DNA of 64,000 nt from Plicaturopsis crispa FD-325 SS-3 (GCA_000827205.1 KN832558.1:717231-781230), one strand, 5' to 3'; counted from the stretch's first letter, positions 23,974 through 36,455 are shown. The notes: generated from the letters alone by a model not told the origin. Numbers and translations: made by a program.

Positions 23974-25467
23974 ATGCTACAAGTCAACCTTGTGGGTGAC
24001 ATGCTAAGCCTCGAGGGGCAGGCGAAGAAACTGGAAGCGTTTGAGGTCGACCTGCTGGAACAACTCCGGGCTGTACGACAGAGCTTGGCGTCCGTGAAGT
24101 CTCGCATTCGGAACCTGTTGAACCGACGTGCGCCTATATCGCGGCTGCCTGACGAGCTTCTGGCAGACATATTTGCGTACGGGGACCCACGGCGCCGTAC
24201 CAGTCAGCCGTCACACATTGTCGCTTCGCACGTCTCGCAGCACTGGCGCCAAGTGGCCCTTTGCAACCCCGGGCTGTGGACCCGTATATGGATAGGCTGC
24301 CACTCATGTTCCATTGGGTTCCTGGACGCGCACATCGAACGATCACGCGAGTGTCTTCTTGACATCGACATCTCACACTCTCGCCCAAAGTCTGCTGCAA
24401 TATACGACAGACTCGCAGCTCATGCTCATCGCTGGTCGTCGCTCGGTATCAACGGTGGCTACCTCGACGTCATATTGCCACGTATCGCTCACTTGAGCGC
24501 CCCGAATCTTCGTCACCTTCAAATCCATTACTTTCGTAAAGACGAGGACAGTTCAGCATCAACGCCAAATGCCATACTACAGGCTGGATGCCCGCTGCTG
24601 TCGTCGTTGGAAATCTCGCTCGAGATCATGACAGGCTATATTCAGCGTGTACTGTGGAGAGACCATTGTATCCCTGGTGTATTGCCTACTTTGACTCGAC
24701 TTAAAATCGACCACTGCGAAATTTCTGTCGAGGCTATACAAGACATCCTCAGACAGACCACATCGCTCCAGGTATTGAGAGTTTCGTTTCCAGGCATCAT
24801 CGACTTCGGGACCGGGCCTGCACATCCACCGGTCAATGTCCCCTCGCTCACCACACTTGACATCAGCCTTGTAGCCTTCTCCGAATCTCCCCCCTTGGAC
24901 TGGCTGCCCAGGTTTTGCTCAGCTGTCTTGACCCCAAATGTCGAGGAGTTGGGGCTGGAGGTGCACTCAGACGACGGTAATGGGATTGAGCACTTTGCCT
25001 CCTGGCTACATTCAATGCCCGCGAGTCGACACCCTTTCCCGCGCGTTCACAAATTGTATCTTCACCCAGACGCGACTGTTACAATCCCGCTTGCACTGCC
25101 CAACGTGACCCACCTGACGGTCTGCCCCCATTTTTTCGACGAGCCCGGGGGCCCTTACGTCACCCTGAAACGTGTATTGGGGCCTTCATCTGGCGGGACG
25201 GCTCCCCTCTGGCCATCCCTACACTCTCTTGTCCTCCAGGTAAAACACGTAAACACCCTCCGAAGCCCTCGGTATGATCCATCCGACATCATCGACGCGC
25301 GTATCGCCGCGGGATGCCCTATCAAGTATTTGGCAATGACCCACGGTATCTCGGTTAGCGAGGCGACCATCCACTCGTTGAAGGACCGTCACGTACACTT
25401 CGAGCAGCTTCCGCCTGACGACCCAGGTATGCCACCTCCCTTTCCCCTCTCGAAATCCCGATGTTAA
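23974..25467 (+). CDS. F-box protein with N-terminal coiled coil
   Basis: Intronless 497-aa reading frame. Residues about 10-50 form a heptad-rich coiled coil (LEAFEVDLLEQLRAVRQSLASVKSRI). An F-box follows: RAPISRLPDELLADIFAYGD ... ASHVSQHWRQVALCNPGLWTRIW. Then a region with leucine-rich-repeat-like strands (LPTLTRLKIDHCEIS, VPSLTTLDISLVAF, LPNVTHLTVCP). Such proteins are expanded in mushroom-forming fungi and are thought to present substrates to SCF ubiquitin ligases; the substrate is unknown. The gene at 38059-39558 on the other strand is a clear paralogue sharing the coiled coil, RAPISRLP, LLDAHIERSR, AHAHRWSS and RIAAGCP segments. I start at the ATG at 23974; an upstream alternative is not excluded. 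Confidence 0.85.
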   Translation: MLQVNLVGDMLSLEGQAKKLEAFEVDLLEQLRAVRQSLASVKSRIRNLLNRRAPISRLPDELLADIFAYGDPRRRTSQPSHIVASHVSQHWRQVALCNPGLWTRIWIGCHSCSIGFLDAHIERSRECLLDIDISHSRPKSAAIYDRLAAHAHRWSSLGINGGYLDVILPRIAHLSAPNLRHLQIHYFRKDEDSSASTPNAILQAGCPLLSSLEISLEIMTGYIQRVLWRDHCIPGVLPTLTRLKIDHCEISVEAIQDILRQTTSLQVLRVSFPGIIDFGTGPAHPPVNVPSLTTLDISLVAFSESPPLDWLPRFCSAVLTPNVEELGLEVHSDDGNGIEHFASWLHSMPASRHPFPRVHKLYLHPDATVTIPLALPNVTHLTVCPHFFDEPGGPYVTLKRVLGPSSGGTAPLWPSLHSLVLQVKHVNTLRSPRYDPSDIIDARIAAGCPIKYLAMTHGISVSEATIHSLKDRHVHFEQLPPDDPGMPPPFPLSKSRC

Positions 25468-25727
25468 TGACGTTGTTAAGGAGTCTAATTGCCGTACTCT
25501 TGAATATGTGAATGTTCGAGGTCCGTCACCGCCTCAACTTGACAAGTTGACTGCCCCATCCTGTATTTATAGAAGGCCACCATGAAGTAGTAGGCGTATC
25601 CTATTTACATGTATCCTTCGTACACGACCGTCTACTCCCTTTCTATCATCCCCATGATATATGCCCCCCAATCATCCAATCTTGACAATCGTCTTAGCGT
25701 CGTGCACAATAAAAAGGCGAAAATTGC

Positions 25728-28700
25728 TCACTCAAAGCTTGTAGGCGCGTTTGACCAAATGCCGGTGATATCAAAGTCATCCGCACCCTCTTGCTGCTGG
25801 TACGGCGCAGACCCTGGGTCATTACTGATAAATGCGTCCATGGTGAGTGGGTCCGCTAGTGTCGTGGCAAAGCTGTCCGCGTCCCGGCCAAAAACGCGTT
25901 CAAGTGGGTCGTCTATGGATGATCCAGCGCTGGGAGGAAGATCGGGTGGCAGCCACTCCGTGGGGTTTATGCCTGAGTTCCACTGATCGATGTCAAGATG
26001 TCCGTGGAGAGGTATGCGGCCTAAGTCGGCGCTGGTGACTGGGAGACTGAACATGCTCGCATCGGCAGAGGACGAGTGCTGCGAAGGCGATGCACCATAC
26101 GGATGCGAGTGGTGATTTCCGGGTAACGAAGGAGCGAGCGAGAAGTTGGGCACGGGTGCAGCACCAAAGCCGGTGGGGGCCGCGTTGAAAGTATATGCCG
26201 ACGCATTATTATCTTCGGAAGGGCGGTTGCGTTTCTTACTGTCCGGAGGACTTGGCTGTGGCACTGGCAAATCTCCTACGGTTGCTAGCTCGTAAAGCAC
26301 GTCCCTAGACGACAGAGATGTTATGTAGTTTTGATTATAAGAAAGGAAAAGAGAACAGACCATAGGCAGCCTGCGGCATGCCAGCGCTCCTCCACGGACT
26401 TCAGTACAGCCATGCACTTGTGCACGTCCGCCATCTCCCGCAATGGATCAATTGATAGCCCAGATTGTTTGCCGCTCCATATATTCAGAAGAAGGATGAT
26501 CCCCGATGAGGCCACTGAAGGCTAGCGATAGAGTATGTTAGCCGTATCGTTCGTCATCAACATTAAAGGGCCATACCATAGAATTTGGGGTGGGTAAATG
26601 GTCAGGGAACCGCCGGCATTGAAGATCGACCACATGCGCGCAGGACCGGGCGGCATTCGTACATATAGCGAATGAGGGAAACGAAAGCGGGGTGGCTTTG
26701 AGCGCGGACGAGATAAACGGTCGATGCACAAGCATTTGCACATGGTAGTAGCTTGCGTACAGCGACGCGGACTGGTTGAAAAAGAGTGGGTCTTCACGTG
26801 TTGGATCCCACCGCACTAGAGAATATTTATATTATCGTTCGAGGAATTGGAGACGGTGACTCACAGTGATCGGGGATCTCATCTATCCACTTATTCAACG
26901 CAGAGTCGAGCTCTGCCACGATTGACTGGTCCCATTTCTTCCCAACGAAGCCGAATGCAGCCTTCGTCTTATCGATCGAATACTGTGTAAAAAATGGTGA
27001 GCTACTGACAAGGCGAAACATATTGAGACTTACGATGGTACGCAGGGCAAGAGCAAGTATCTGATTCAACTTCAGCATGCAGATGAAGTAGGCAGTCGCC
27101 GCAGGTCGTCCTGAGGGCTGCTTGAAATTCTGGTCCGGATCATCAGCATTCTCCCAATACTCGTCGTCACAGTTCACAGGGAGATCGACGTCAAAGCTGT
27201 GCGGATAAGTCAGACCCTTATGTGATGCAACTTGAAGGACAACGAATCGGACATACTCTTCATCGTGTACTACACAAGGCCGCCCTAGAGTAACACTGGC
27301 ATTCCTGTCTAGGCAAACAAGTACCCTTCGATATGGTGCAGTACTAAATATAGGGTGTGCGCGAAAGCAATGCACGACGGATGCTCACCAGAATGCGCGC
27401 TTCCGTAACTCATCCTCTACGGTCAGCCTTTTGCTTGGTGATTGACATCTATGAGCGCCCATATCTTCCGCGACTCGTATACCGATGCCGATAAGAACCC
27501 AACCAGCTTGCGGGGCAGATGTTCCTTGCAAGAAGAGGATACATAACTGTTGAGCGAACGGGTAAATAGACAATGCATATATGTGCACTTGGACACGCAC
27601 AATGAACAATTGCAGATCGTATATGCGCGGTGCAAGAAAGATCGACTTGCGCATAGACTGCACCTGGTTGAACCATCTCCATCCGGCTGAGCTAAGATCA
27701 TTTGTGTTTTCGAGTAAGACGCGCGGGTCCGAAGAGAACTTCGAGCCGAGAGCGCAGACAAGAAGCACCGTTGCTCCGAAAGCACTGTCTCGTAGATGCA
27801 ATTCAGTGGCTATTCCCCGTTCAAACGTTGGCCGATGTAGAAATGGCAGATATGCGTGCGTTCGGGTGAAGTAGAGGTCGACGAGGGAGGCCATGAGATC
27901 TGCTTCGGGGAACCGAAAGTCGCACTGCTGTGTAACGAAAGGAAATTGCTCCCACTACGAATAGCGAGAGATTGTCAGGAGGATTATCAGGCTCACTATA
28001 AACACAAGGCTTACAGAAGCCATGTTCCAAAATCGCGCTCGTCTATGTGGCAGAGGTGGCCCTTGGCGAGAGATCCCCCCGAGTTCGTCCTTCGCTTTTT
28101 GGACCCGTTGGATGAATCGAATGCCGCTGGATTTTCCGAAGAAACGCTCGTTCAGATGCATGAGGTCCATACGTTCGGCCAGAAAGGCGGCCTGTGTGTC
28201 GTCGTCATCGCTGCCAGCGAAATTGTCCGTATCTTGAACACTGTCTTCAATAGCATCGGAGGGACTCCTCGTCGACTGAGAAGGTGTAGTGACGGAAGAG
28301 AAGTCATTGGAGGCGGATTCTACCCTGTGATCCAAAGTGAACCAGCTCGGGTGAACTGCAAAGTCTAAAGCCCGAGAAAAGTCTCCGCGGGGACGAGGCT
28401 ATCGAGCTACCCAACTTGAGACACCGGAGACGATTTTGACAAGATACTAGTATACGCACCGCTTTCAACAATGACTCCAGTGTCTCTAATCTGCGTTCTA
28501 TGTCCTCTACATATCTGTATGTGGCACCGGTTTGGTCGTGTAATTCACACACATTGGCAAGTAAGTACGCACGCTTTGGGTCGGCGGCGTTTCTAAGACC
28601 ATGAGCAGGGTTAGGACCTGGAAAACAACTCGACCTTTGACATTCGGGGCTACACACCTTGCGCGCCTTGTCATACGTGCATTCTGTGCCCGCTGTGGTG

Positions 28701-28974
28701 CAATTGAGGCAGTGTCCGGCGGCTATGGGACCGTCGCCTACGTATGGGCCGGTCAAAGACTTGAAGTCGGTCAAGACTACGCGAATGAAGCCTACATCGG
28801 ACTGTTGCTTGAATGTTAGTTCGATCCCTGCTATAATAGTAGCATACTGAACTCACTCTTCCTCTGGCGGCAAAGATCGCACGCTTGCTCTATTCTCCTC
28901 TTTTTGAGTCTTTCCTGCACTAGGACGCTTGACAAGGCCTGCCCATTAGTGGTTTCGTTTTCATCAGACGACAT
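25728..28974 (-). CDS. Zn2Cys6 regulator with fungal-specific transcription factor domain (copy 1)
   Basis: Fourteen exons (minus): 28974..28857, 28801..28796, 28737..28658, 28594..28575, 28514..28460, 28398..28015, 27954..27601, 27546..27389, 27325..27257, 27196..27034, 26982..26865, 26815..26577, 26521..26361, 26304..25728; 833 aa. Splicing builds CDLCRQRKIRCDG ... CLNCTTAGTEC, a Zn2Cys6 cluster, then KKRRRPKAYVED and a coiled coil (IERRLETLESLLK). The middle domain carries family hallmarks: YLPFLHRPTFERGI, CALGSKFSSDPR, AGWVLIGIGIRVAEDMGAH, ELRKRAFWVLVCLDR. The tail is Ser/Pro/Gln-rich, ending APTSFE. Exon 2 is 6 nt. The gene at 30803-33931 is a paralogue with the same 14-exon layout. It diverges from the heme oxygenase gene 228 bases away. 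Target genes unknown. Confidence 0.9.
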
Positions 28975-29202
28975 TAACGAGGCTCCTAAGTATAGCGTTC
29001 CAAAGTTGTAGGCGTCGGTGCCGGTCCTGGGGAAGAATATAATTTATCATTTCCGCCGTAGCTGTGAATATCTGATAAGATGGATAAAATATTCACACGA
29101 CATATGTCGTTATCCCTACGCGTCGTCCTGTGGCCCCCTTCTCCGATAAATTGATTATTTAAATACGTTTTACCCTCCTTTCCTCCTCTCTCCGCAACCA
29201 CC
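28975..29202. promoter_or_regulatory. Short divergent promoter between regulator copy 1 and heme oxygenase
   Basis: 228 bases separate the two start codons, so both promoters share this space. It is AT-rich near 29040-29170. No specific binding motif could be called with confidence. Co-regulation is inference from spacing. Confidence 0.45.
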
Positions 29203-30363
29203 ATGTCCTCCACCGCGACGCTCACCTCCATTCTCAAGTTTGAGGACCAGGAGATTGACTATTCTCTCCCCCTATCCGCCCTCATTCGCGCATCGACGGC
29301 CGCCCGCCATGCCACAGCACAGACCATCTCCCCTGGCGCAGGATGGCTCCTTCGCGGCGAGCTCGACCCCGCAGAATACGCTCGTTATCTCGTCATGATA
29401 CACGCTCTGTATTCGTGAGCTAATTCGTTACTCGCTACCTTATTACATAGGCGCTAACGCCCGCAAAGCACCCTCGAGGACCTGCTCGACGAGCACAAGG
29501 ACAATGCCGTTCTTGCCGCGTGCTACAATCCCACCGTGCTCTCGCGCAAGGCCGCTCTCGAGGCAGACATCAACCATTTGCTCTCCCTCCCCTCCTTTCA
29601 TACCGCCGACGCCACTCTCACCCCCGCCACATGGAAGTCGCACCCGCACCCGCCCGCCCTCACAACATACCTCGACCGCCTCCACTTCCTCGCAAAGTCT
29701 GAGCCCCACACGCTCCTCGCCCACTCCTACATCCGCTACCTCGGCGACCTCAGCGGCGGCCAGATCATCCGCCGCCGCATCCAGAAGGCGTACGCCCTCG
29801 GCGGCACCCCCGGCGACGACTCCGACGAAAGCCTCTACGGCGAGACTGTCCCCGGCCTCACCTTCTACGAGTTCCCCGCACAGACCGAGGGCCAGATCGC
29901 AGGCATGACAGAGATGAAGCGCATCAAGGAGAACTTCCGCCAGGGCATGGACCGCGCCGGCGACGTCTACAAGGACGCGGACGCCATGAAGCGCGTTAAG
30001 GGTTCGTACTCTCCATTCTCCCATCGCGGCGCCACTGACCAACCCTGCCCTACAGCGGACATCATCGCGGAGGCGCACCTCGCGTTCCAGATGCACAACG
30101 GGCTCTTCGACACGCTCGCCGCGCCCTCCGAGGCGCCGGCGAAAGACAAGTCGCCGCTGCTCGCGCCGTCGACGGGCCGCGTCGTTGCGGAGTTCCCGCC
30201 CCCCGCCGCCGCGGCTACCGAGCGCACCGTCAGCCTTGCGACGCTTGTCGCCGTCGTCGCCGCCGCCTGCCTCGCGCACTTTGGCCTCACGCTCGCCGGC
30301 ATCACCAGCGCGCGCGGCACCAAGGAGGTCCTCGAGCGGCTCGTGGGCGTCAGCTCCGCGTGA
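29203..30363 (+). CDS. HMX1: Heme oxygenase with C-terminal membrane anchor
   Basis: Opens heme to biliverdin, iron and CO at the ER membrane. Exons 29203..29414, 29469..30001 and 30056..30363 give 350 aa. The heme-ligand region is LIRASTAARHATAQ (His as proximal ligand); the distal helix motif YLGDLSGGQIIRRRIQKA is intact, followed by FYEF and a MKRIKENFRQGMDRAG helix. After residue 250 comes a Pro/Ala-rich linker and one hydrophobic segment (TVSLATLVAVVAAACLAHFGL), then about 25 residues ending VLERLVGVSSA. This single C-terminal segment fits tail anchoring as in yeast Hmx1 and animal heme oxygenases. The second intron uses a GTTCGT donor. The gene sits between two paralogous Zn2Cys6 regulators transcribed the other way. 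Confidence 0.93.
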
Positions 30364-30802
30364 GTGGTTGAGTGGATATGTATCTTACGCGTGTAACTAG
30401 TAGAGTTTTTTGTTTTTGTTCTTCGTTACTGACTGGTCAATGGAATGGGGTACTGATCTTCTCGGCGTGCGCATTATAATTGAAGTCAAAAGATTCAAAT
30501 CTCAGAATAATTACTACGGGCTTGAAGTGGGCATGCTGCCAAATTCATTGCTCACAGTGCCGGTGGCCTAGTAGCACCCGGGCTTGCTGCTTCAGTCATA
30601 CGAGCGGCGATGTTATGCATTCAAGTCCAAATACAAGAATAAGCTGAGTGGTGATTACTGTAGCGGTGTCTATCTTCATTATTGCTTAGGGTGGGTTAGA
30701 ATCCCGACTCCTTTTCTAGCATCTCCATAATGTATGCTCCCCAATCGTGCGCTCTGAACATGCAGCATCAGCATCGGACCTTTGCGGAAAAGTCAAACGG
30801 AC
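30364..30802. other. Convergent intergenic region
   Basis: 439 bases between the 3' ends of heme oxygenase and regulator copy 2. No gene recognised. Confidence 0.4.
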
Positions 30803-33800
30803 TCACTCAAAACTCGTCGGTGCAGCAGACCAGACGTCGGGGGCATCGGGAATGTACGTCTCATTACCCTCATATATAGGCTGCTGAGATGGGCCAGTGC
30901 CGAGATCGGGAGTAGCCTGCGCATCCGTTTGTGTTGGCTGGAAGGAGGCCGCTGAATACAACTGGGAGGGATCTATCGTGCCGTGTCCAGAAGGTGATGC
31001 GTCCATCGACGACGTGCTACTCTCCTCGCGCGAGGGCGCGTCCGTGGACAACCACCTCGCAAAGTCCATCCCAGTCGGAACAGGGTCAAAGCTAAGCTGA
31101 CCGTGCGGTAAGCGGGACAGGTCGTTGCTGAAGATGGTCTTGGGCTCCTCGGCGAGCATGTCACTGTGGTGGCGCTTTCTGCTTTCGGCGAGCTTGGCGT
31201 CCGGGAGCGGCAATCTGCCAACGGATACCAGCCCGTGAAGGATGTCCCTGGAGGTAGATAACAAATAAGCTACGGTGGCATCGTTCTGCGGCAGAGGAGA
31301 AAATGAACGAACCATAAGCGGCCTGCCCCGTGCCAAATTTCCTCCAAGGATTTGAGCACGTCCATACACTTGTGTACGTTCTCTATGCCCTGCGCGTCAT
31401 CTGTTTGTAGCTCCGACCGCCTACCACTCCAAATAGTCAATAGAATGACGATACACGACGAGAAGAGCGCCGACTATGAGTAACGGCGTGTATCCGTCAG
31501 CGTCAGGAATACCATGCTTATGACCGAGCACACGTACTAGTGAATACTGCACCAGTAAAGAGTCAGGACAGCGCTGATGTTGCAGGATAACTATACGAAT
31601 ACAGGCCCGAGCAGCGTTGTTGCATATGGCGAGGGACGAGAACGCGAGAGTCGACGACTTGCTGATGTACCGACTGTGTACGAGGATTTGAGCGTAGTAA
31701 TAGCTACAGTATAGTGCGGCGGATTGACTGAAGAAAACGGGGTCTTCGCGTGACGAATCCCATCGTACTGTCATGCTATATATTAGCAATGCGAGTCAAG
31801 GCTGTAATGGAGGAGGAAGAGGTAGCTTACGGTGATCCGGGACTTCATCTATCCATTTATTCAAAGCCGAGTCGAGCTCAGCCACGACCGTCTGGTTCCA
31901 TCCCTTGTTATGACACGGAGATGGGAGCTTTGACTTGTTGGCAGAATACTGAGACGAGCAAGACAATATGAGTTCCAGCAGTACGACATGATGTCAGACT
32001 TACAATAGTCTGAAGAGCAAGCCCGATGATCTCATTCAACTTCAATAAAGAGATGAAGAAAGCGATGCGGGACGGTTTGTCCGGCGGTTGCTGGAAGTTC
32101 TGTTCGGGATGCTCAAGGTTCTCCCAATAGTCGTCGTCGCAGTTCTCTGGGAGATCGAGGTCGAAGCTGTGATATTGAATTAAGAAAATGGAGTAAGAAG
32201 GTGCATACTTCATGCGCACTCTTGATTATGTATCGCGCACGGTCTACCCAGACTGGCACTTGCGCTCCTGTCCAAACACACAAGCACCCTGCAAAGCAAT
32301 AAGGGTCATCGCATGCATAACACACGCAGTGTGCACCACAATGAACGCTCACCAGAATGCACGCTTCAGCAATTCGTCTTCGGTCGTTTTGCCGCGATTT
32401 GGTTTCTGTATATGAACGCCCGAGCTCACCGCAAGGCGTACGCCAGACCCAATAAGAGTCCACGCGACCTGCGGAGCGGAGCTGGTTTGAAGGAAAATAG
32501 CAGACATCTGAGGAGGGTGGCGTCAACCAAGGAGCGCAGCCAACGAAAGGTTACACACGCATATGGTCTGCAGCTCGTATGCACTAGGCGATGTATAGAT
32601 CGACTTGCGGAGATGCACTTGGTTAAACCATTGCCATCCTGCGGAGTTGGGCTCCGTGTCGGTCTCGGGGTTTAGGCGGACCCTCGGGTCCGAGCTGAAT
32701 CTCGACCCCAAAGCGCAAACAAGAAGGACGGTGAAGCCGAAGGCATTGTCGTGCACGTGCAAACGTTCCGCGATGCCTCTTTCAAATGTTGGGCGATGGA
32801 GCAGGGGAAGATACATGTTGAGTCGGGCGAAGTACAAATCAACCAGTGCGGCTAATAGGTCTGCGTCGGGAAAAAAGAGGACATGTCTCTCTGGCAGGGG
32901 TAAAAATTGCTCCCACTATCATAAAGCAAATGTTCTCAACAGATTGACCGTGGTCAAGTAAACATGGTGCTCACCAGAGTCATGCCCCAGAATCGGGCTC
33001 GTAAATGCGACATGAATAGCTGGTTATGGACGCGGTCGCCGCACTGCTTTTGCATCTTCTGAACCCGTTGAACCATTCTGACACCACTTGACTTTCCGAC
33101 GAATCGGTCTTTTAGGTGCAAGAATTTTAATTCTTTTGCTAAGCGCTCGGTTTCATCACCGTCGTCACTGCCAGATGGAGGGTCCTCGGCAGGTTGGCTA
33201 TCAGCATCTGCACTGTCGCCCGTTTTGAGAAACGGAGACGGCACTGAGATATTGGACAACCCGAGGCTTGAGCCGGAGGGTACGTCGCTATCCATGAACC
33301 AGCTAGGGTGTACGCGAACGCCCAGTTCCTGAGAGAAATCCCCGCGGGGACGAGGCTGGCAGGGTACATGTCACCTAGATGGAACAGTAAACTAAGAAAA
33401 AATAGAGCGCACGTTTGCTAGCAGCGACTCTAGTTTCCTGAGCTTGCGTTTGACATCTCTTGCGGATCTATGTGTATGCAGGGAATGAGCATCGCAATGC
33501 ATGCACATAGGCCCAACATACTCTATCTGGACCTCGGATTTCTGACGAAATGAGATTTTACATTGATATCAGCTGCCATATCACAACAACCATTGCGTAC
33601 CTCTCTCTGTGGCTTTGGCTTGCGGGCGGCAAACGTGCATTCCACACTTGATGCCTCACAATTGGGACACCTACCAGTGTCCGTAAGACCGTCGCCTGCA
33701 AGACATGCGCGCGAGCTCAGACAAGCTCGTATGGGCATTTGACTGAACATAATGCTTACATCGAACTGAAGACTCGGAGGTTGCAAAGTCAGTTTCAATT

Positions 33801-33931
33801 CTACCTCCAGTGACTCCGCGGCTGAACTTACTTTTCCTTTGCCTGCAGAAGTCGCAGGCGAGCTCAATTCTCCGCTTCTTCGATCCCTGGGAGCTCGACG
33901 CTGTTATTTCGCTGCCTCGGTTCATTAACAT
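30803..33931 (-). CDS. Zn2Cys6 regulator with fungal-specific transcription factor domain (copy 2)
   Basis: Fourteen exons (minus): 33931..33832, 33765..33760, 33695..33601, 33541..33522, 33467..33413, 33355..32975, 32915..32559, 32507..32353, 32288..32220, 32166..32004, 31948..31831, 31767..31538, 31473..31313, 31247..30803; 784 aa. Zinc cluster CDFCRQRKIRCDG ... CPNCEASSVEC, coiled coil VKRKLRKLESLL, then the conserved PRPRGDFS, YLPLLHRPTFERGI, CALGSRFSSDPR and LLKRAFWVLVCLDR. Seven exons have exactly the same size as in copy 1 (6, 20, 55, 69, 163, 118 and 161 nt), and both proteins end in APTSFE, so the pair is a fairly recent duplication. The zinc-finger loop and the C-terminal tail differ most. 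One intron starts GTTCGT (31312). The first of two nearby ATGs was taken as start. Confidence 0.9.
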
Positions 33932-34439
33932 TGCCTGTTAACTATTGAGTTTGTCCCTGGACCCTGAGCCTTAGCGAACATACTGATCATGTGCACGAAT
34001 GATGGACGTACTTGCCTCGAACTGCATGCTCAAAATTGAGTATCAGTACTGTAAGTTCTCGTCAATTTTTGCCAACTATTCGAGTTGAACTCGCCTCTCT
34101 TCTGTCCGCAGGTATGAGACAAGCTATATTCTCCTGTTTTCGGTGCCTGGTTGTGAGCTGGACGCGGAGAAAGACATCAATGCAGATCAAAATCGCCACA
34201 AGATTTCGTACGGCATGCAATCCCCGCAGCTACCGGGACCGCAGATGCTGACTCAGATGTTCATGTTGTTATACTTATATTGAATGGTGCAACTTGCAAG
34301 TGAGCGCTTTTCTTCACGAGTTGTATCCAGTTTCATTGCCGCCATCTAACCCTCCTATAAGTACATACCACATTCTTTATATTCTGTAGGCCTTTGCACA
34401 CAGGTGGTCGATCTAAGCGTCTAACACGACCGCTGTTTG
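33932..34439. other. Divergent intergenic region
   Basis: 508 bases between regulator copy 2 (minus) and the arrestin-like gene (plus). No gene recognised. Confidence 0.4.
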
Positions 34440-35983
34440 ATGAGTACCGCTGCATCTACTCGGCATACATGTACCCTGGACTTGCCTTTGTACTCGTCTG
34501 CACTCGCATCGCCGACTTACACGCCATCGGCGCCTACACCCGACTACTCGCCTACTCCACATCCCGATGAACACAGGCTCGACTTTCAGCCGGCCCAACA
34601 CCGGCGTGCTGCGGGAAACGCCACATTTACGCGCCGCGGCCGCGGCTTTGTACTCGTACTTCAAGGGTTGTACGACGAGCGCGACGATTTGCCCGAGTAC
34701 GGACGACATGCGATAGTCCGAGGCCAAATCACCCTTGACGACGGTCTTCGCGAACACGTTAGACGCGTAGACGTCAAGGTGAAGCAGTGTCTGTTATAGC
34801 CCGCGAATAATTGGCTGAAACCAGACGCTCACCAGCTCGAGGGTCGATTGGCGCTCACCATTGCAGAAGGCGGTACTGTTGTGCACAACGTCTTGTCCTC
34901 AAAGCATACTGTATGGAGTGCAACTTCGGGCCAGGCGTGTCCCAGAACACTGCCTGTTATGTGCGCTTTCCCGACCACATACAAAGATGGTCAACGCAAC
35001 CGCCCACTTCCCGCAGCGTACAACGTGTCTTTCCCGGGTGTGCCGGGACTTCACGTCGCGTCGCAGTACACTCTCAGCGTCGTTGTCAAGCAAAAGCGCA
35101 AGATTGCCCCTTGGACCCAGCAAAAGTGGTGAGCACGCATGCCCTCTCGTCGCTATTCTCTGGTCACGGATACTTGCGTGTTTAGTGTCAGTACGCCGCT
35201 GAACTACTACCCACGCACACGCCCGCATCGCCCGATCCTTCCTCCAAACCTCTCGTTCTTCGATACGATTAAGACTGCACCCGAGGAATGGTACGAAGTC
35301 GTTACGGCAATGAAGACGCGTGCGTCGTCTGGCCTGCAGCCTATTGACTGTCACGTTAGTCCTCCTCTGATTTCTGCCCACTCACTCATCCATGCGGTCC
35401 CTTGATACCGGCAGTTGTACGTACCGTCGGTGCAGATCTATGCCATTGGAGACACCATCCCATTCCACCTACAGCTCTCCGCACCAGCCGCGTCTCTGCT
35501 CGCCTTCCTCCCCTCACCGTCCACCTCGCTCTCACGGCGCCCGTCGTTCACCATTCCTCTACTGTCTGCTGGAACCCCTCCACCTAAACCAAAGCTGCGC
35601 GTCTTTCTGATGCGTCAGGTATCGGTGGAGGTCCGCGGGCAGAAGGAATGGCGGAACAGCGTTCTCGGCGAGGGCACGATGCGTCAGTTGCCTTCCGCAG
35701 CTGAGTGCACATTAGACTGGGAGGGCGAGGTCCGCTGCCGTGAGGACGTCTCTGTGGGAGGATTCAACTGTGGTTGCGTCGTTGTCAGGGTGCGTATTGA
35801 ACTTGGAACACAGTCGCTGCAGATGCTAAGAAGTGGCTTGCATAGGATTTTATTATGTTGTGCATGAAGCCGCCAATACCGGAGACTTCACCGCTCGTAG
35901 AGCTGCAACATGCGCATCCTATCCGCCTCGTCACTGACTCCTGGGCAGACATGGAGACGCCGCTGGAGTCTGAGTTCCAGTGA
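34440..35983 (+). CDS. Arrestin-like protein
   Basis: Exons 34440..34778, 34836..35128, 35186..35354, 35415..35789 and 35846..35983 give 437 aa. The sequence is beta-rich and follows the two-lobe arrestin pattern. The first lobe has GNATFTRRGRGFVLVLQG, VDVKLEGRLALTIAEGG and a SFPGVPGLHVASQYTLSVVVK strand set. The second starts at VPSVQIYAIGDTIPFHLQLSAP and ends RVFLMRQVSVEVRGQ ... SVGGFNCGCVVVR ... FIMLCMKPP. Between them is NYYPRTRPHRPILP, a linker common in agaricomycete arrestin-like proteins. Arrestin-related proteins recruit ubiquitin ligases to membrane transporters; no clear PPxY motif was noticed here, so that role is uncertain. The start is the ATG at 34440. Confidence 0.75.
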
Positions 35984-36455
35984 CGCGGATGGACAGGCGC
36001 GCGCTTCGATACTTTTCTACTTGGGGGCATTGGGTTATTTGTTGTTTCTCGATTTTTGTTTTGTTTTGACGGTCATTCACGAGAGTATCTCCCGGGCTCA
36101 GCATAAAACTGTAGCAAACCTGCATATTCTATTCCCTCGGTTCAAATGCCATTATAATATTCACCGCTGTCTCCAGTAAAACGTTCAGTCGTTACGTCAC
36201 TAAGGTCTGCCCATAACTCGCCGACATATGATTGAGTAGGCATTCCCTGCAGCTTGCACCTCCTCTTTCTCTGCCCAACATCATTTCACCATTCCGCCGC
36301 TGAAAATGGGGATCAGTCGAAAATGACCATACGATCGCGTGGGATGGCGCGGTTGTGGCGATCGTGTGTGCCATAATCCATTCGACCTAGTAAACACCTG
36401 CAACATCTTGGACGCAACGCTATTTGCACAACCTCATTAACCTGACCAAGTGAAG

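Noticed and set aside
29443-30279. 278-codon minus-strand frame
   Set aside because: Antisense shadow of the GC-rich heme oxygenase exons; Arg/Gly/Val-rich without domain features.
30540-30630. Possible tRNA-like B-box in ATTCAAGTCC
   Set aside because: No matching A-box, acceptor stem or cloverleaf could be drawn around it.
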